The translations under genes were made by a program, and so were the position numbers. A stretch of 64,000 bases of DNA from Cyanoderma ruficeps (taxonomy: Eukaryota; Chordata; Aves; Passeriformes; Timaliidae), in NCBI GenBank assembly GCA_008694505.1, contig VZDJ01000046.1:1686648-1750647 (forward strand), read 5' to 3'. A model generated the notes under the pieces. It did no database searches and was not told the DNA's origin. It saw only the letters and a program-made list of their open reading frames with translations. This document shows positions 62,641 to 64,000 of the stretch, in pieces (position 1 is the first letter of the stretch; each line of letters begins with the position of its first letter).

Positions 62641-64000
62641 AAGCAAAGAATGGAAATGACTGGGAAGTGTTAAGCCAGCTGAAAGAAATGGGTTAAACCC
62701 AGCTGAAATAGCTACACAGGCATTGAAATCTAGGGAAGTGAAACAAATGTAAAGCTCAAGAATTCCTCTGAAGGCCTTGCAGGCATCATGGTGCCCTCAG
62801 TCCTGAGTGGTCTATAGGTTGGGTTCATGCAGAACAGACTGGTAAACACATGAAAAACTGAACCACTCTTGGCTCTGACAATTAGAACTGGCTTAAAACA
62901 CTCATTTCTAATTATTTCTTAGCATATTATATTCCTGGTGTCTGGTTCCTGCCTATACTTGAAGCCACTTGGGATTTCCCATTCATAGTTCTCTTTTTGT
63001 GTTTTCTTGATTTGTTTATGGATGTGGACATCAGTTTGGGGGTTTTGTGGGTAAAGTGGGTCTGACCAGATGTGCTTAGAGGAAAGCAGTATATAAACAG
63101 GATTTTTTCCAGGAACTTTGAGGAGCCTAAGATGACTCTCAATTACTTTAAGTTTTTTAAAAGTCACATCCACTCCCCTGGTAGAAAATTGGAAAATCTG
63201 CATGACAGGAAAATGCCAATCTGAGGTCACCAGCACAGCACATCCGAGATGGTTCACAGGGAAAGAGTGTGCCCCAGTGGAGAGAAATGTGTTACCACAA
63301 GAACTGCAAAAGCATCACAGCAAGGGAAGAAAACATAAATAATATGATATCATTCCGGAAATTTGGCCTGTAAAAAGAAATTCACAGGGGATTTAATGTG
63401 AAATAAATACTTAACTTATTGTGTTACCTCTGTGCATGCTAACACACAAATTCATGTCTGTTAGATGGTTTACTTTAATGTCTGGATTCCTGCAAAAGAC
63501 TGCAGCAAAACCTTATAACCATAAATAAGATCACAAACGTTGCAGAAGCAGCAAATAAAAAGCAGGGGTTTTTTTGGGTTTTTTTTTCTTAATAGCTCTG
63601 GTTTGCTATTTGGTATTTCATTAAGAACTGTTCTTTCCACAAGCTGGAGCTGATCACTAATTATCCAGCTCAGCAACCACAGTTATGTCCTGAAACGTGA
63701 GCAATTGGGAATTTGCTGTCCTTCTCCATCTGCCAGGAAGGTCACCCCTCTGACAGCTCCAGAGATTTGTTCATTTATTTCTCTTAATTAAAAACTGTTC
63801 GCCTCTAAATAACAAGACACCTTTCGAGGGTCTCGAGCTGAGCACCAAAAACCTTGAAATATTGAAGGTTGTTGGTCATTTAACAGAAATGCCTTTTGTC
63901 TTTTGTGTCATTTAATTATTTTGGTTGCAGTCTGAATAAAATGCTTGCATGGCCAGAAATTCAGCTTTCCAGTTTCTCCCAGGGCAGGATCCATGTCATC

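Larger units (their letters stand above)
39463..64000 (-). other. Upstream ADCYAP1R1 intron or 5' flank (24.5 kb)
   Basis: This is the region 5' of the N-terminal ectodomain exon. A signal-peptide exon ending at a codon boundary should lie upstream, but none is convincing here. There is no obvious CpG island, so the promoter is probably beyond 64000. The region is dense in CR1 and LTR insertions. Unique stretches with nothing recognised include 39560-40770, 42100-44600, 45770-47300, 49600-51680, 54500-55420, 56080-58350 and 60780-62520. Confidence 0.5.

Overview
This window is vertebrate nuclear DNA, most likely from a songbird. Two things point to birds: at least 25 pieces of CR1 LINE 3' ends, many closing on the CR1 tail octamer (ATTCTRTG-like), and several avian-style solo endogenous-retrovirus LTRs. 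Songbird rather than another bird is an inference from repeat style. The sequence is AT-rich, mostly single-copy and repeat-derived. It has no bacterial features, CRISPR array or operon.

One gene is supported. Two spliced coding exons on the minus strand encode adjacent parts of the extracellular hormone-binding domain of a class B1 G-protein-coupled receptor, best matched to the PACAP receptor PAC1 (ADCYAP1R1). The upstream exon is 39357-39462 (106 bp) and the downstream exon is 10811-10918 (108 bp). They share a phase-1 junction that restores the reading ...[17 protein letters not shown].... A 28.4 kb intron separates them. The window also holds at least 10.8 kb of the next intron (1-10810) and 24.5 kb upstream (39463-64000). 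The signal-peptide exon, the later ectodomain exons and the seven-helix exons were not found and are presumably outside.

The rest is repeats and unique intronic sequence. CR1 fragments lie in both orientations across the window, including a plus-strand CR1 nested in an older minus-strand CR1 at 47308-48165. Probable solo LTRs lie at 8642-9068 (+), 15857-16503 (-), 30320-30988 (-), 44614-45202 (-), 51851-52230 (-), 53260-53842 (+) and 59035-59630 (+). The last has matching inverted termini and a 4-bp target duplication; 44614-45202 and 53260-53842 are two inverted copies of one family. Simple and strand-asymmetric tracts include a 290-bp nearly C-free G/T tract at 20592-20881, six A/C-only tracts, a (TTTTA)n array, a 10-bp-period AT array and a 52-54-bp minisatellite. 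No retroviral or LINE open reading frame survives.

No new multi-gene system is visible. The most useful leads are the diverged PAC1 ectodomain exons, the nested and duplicated mobile-element structures, and the strand-asymmetric intronic tracts.
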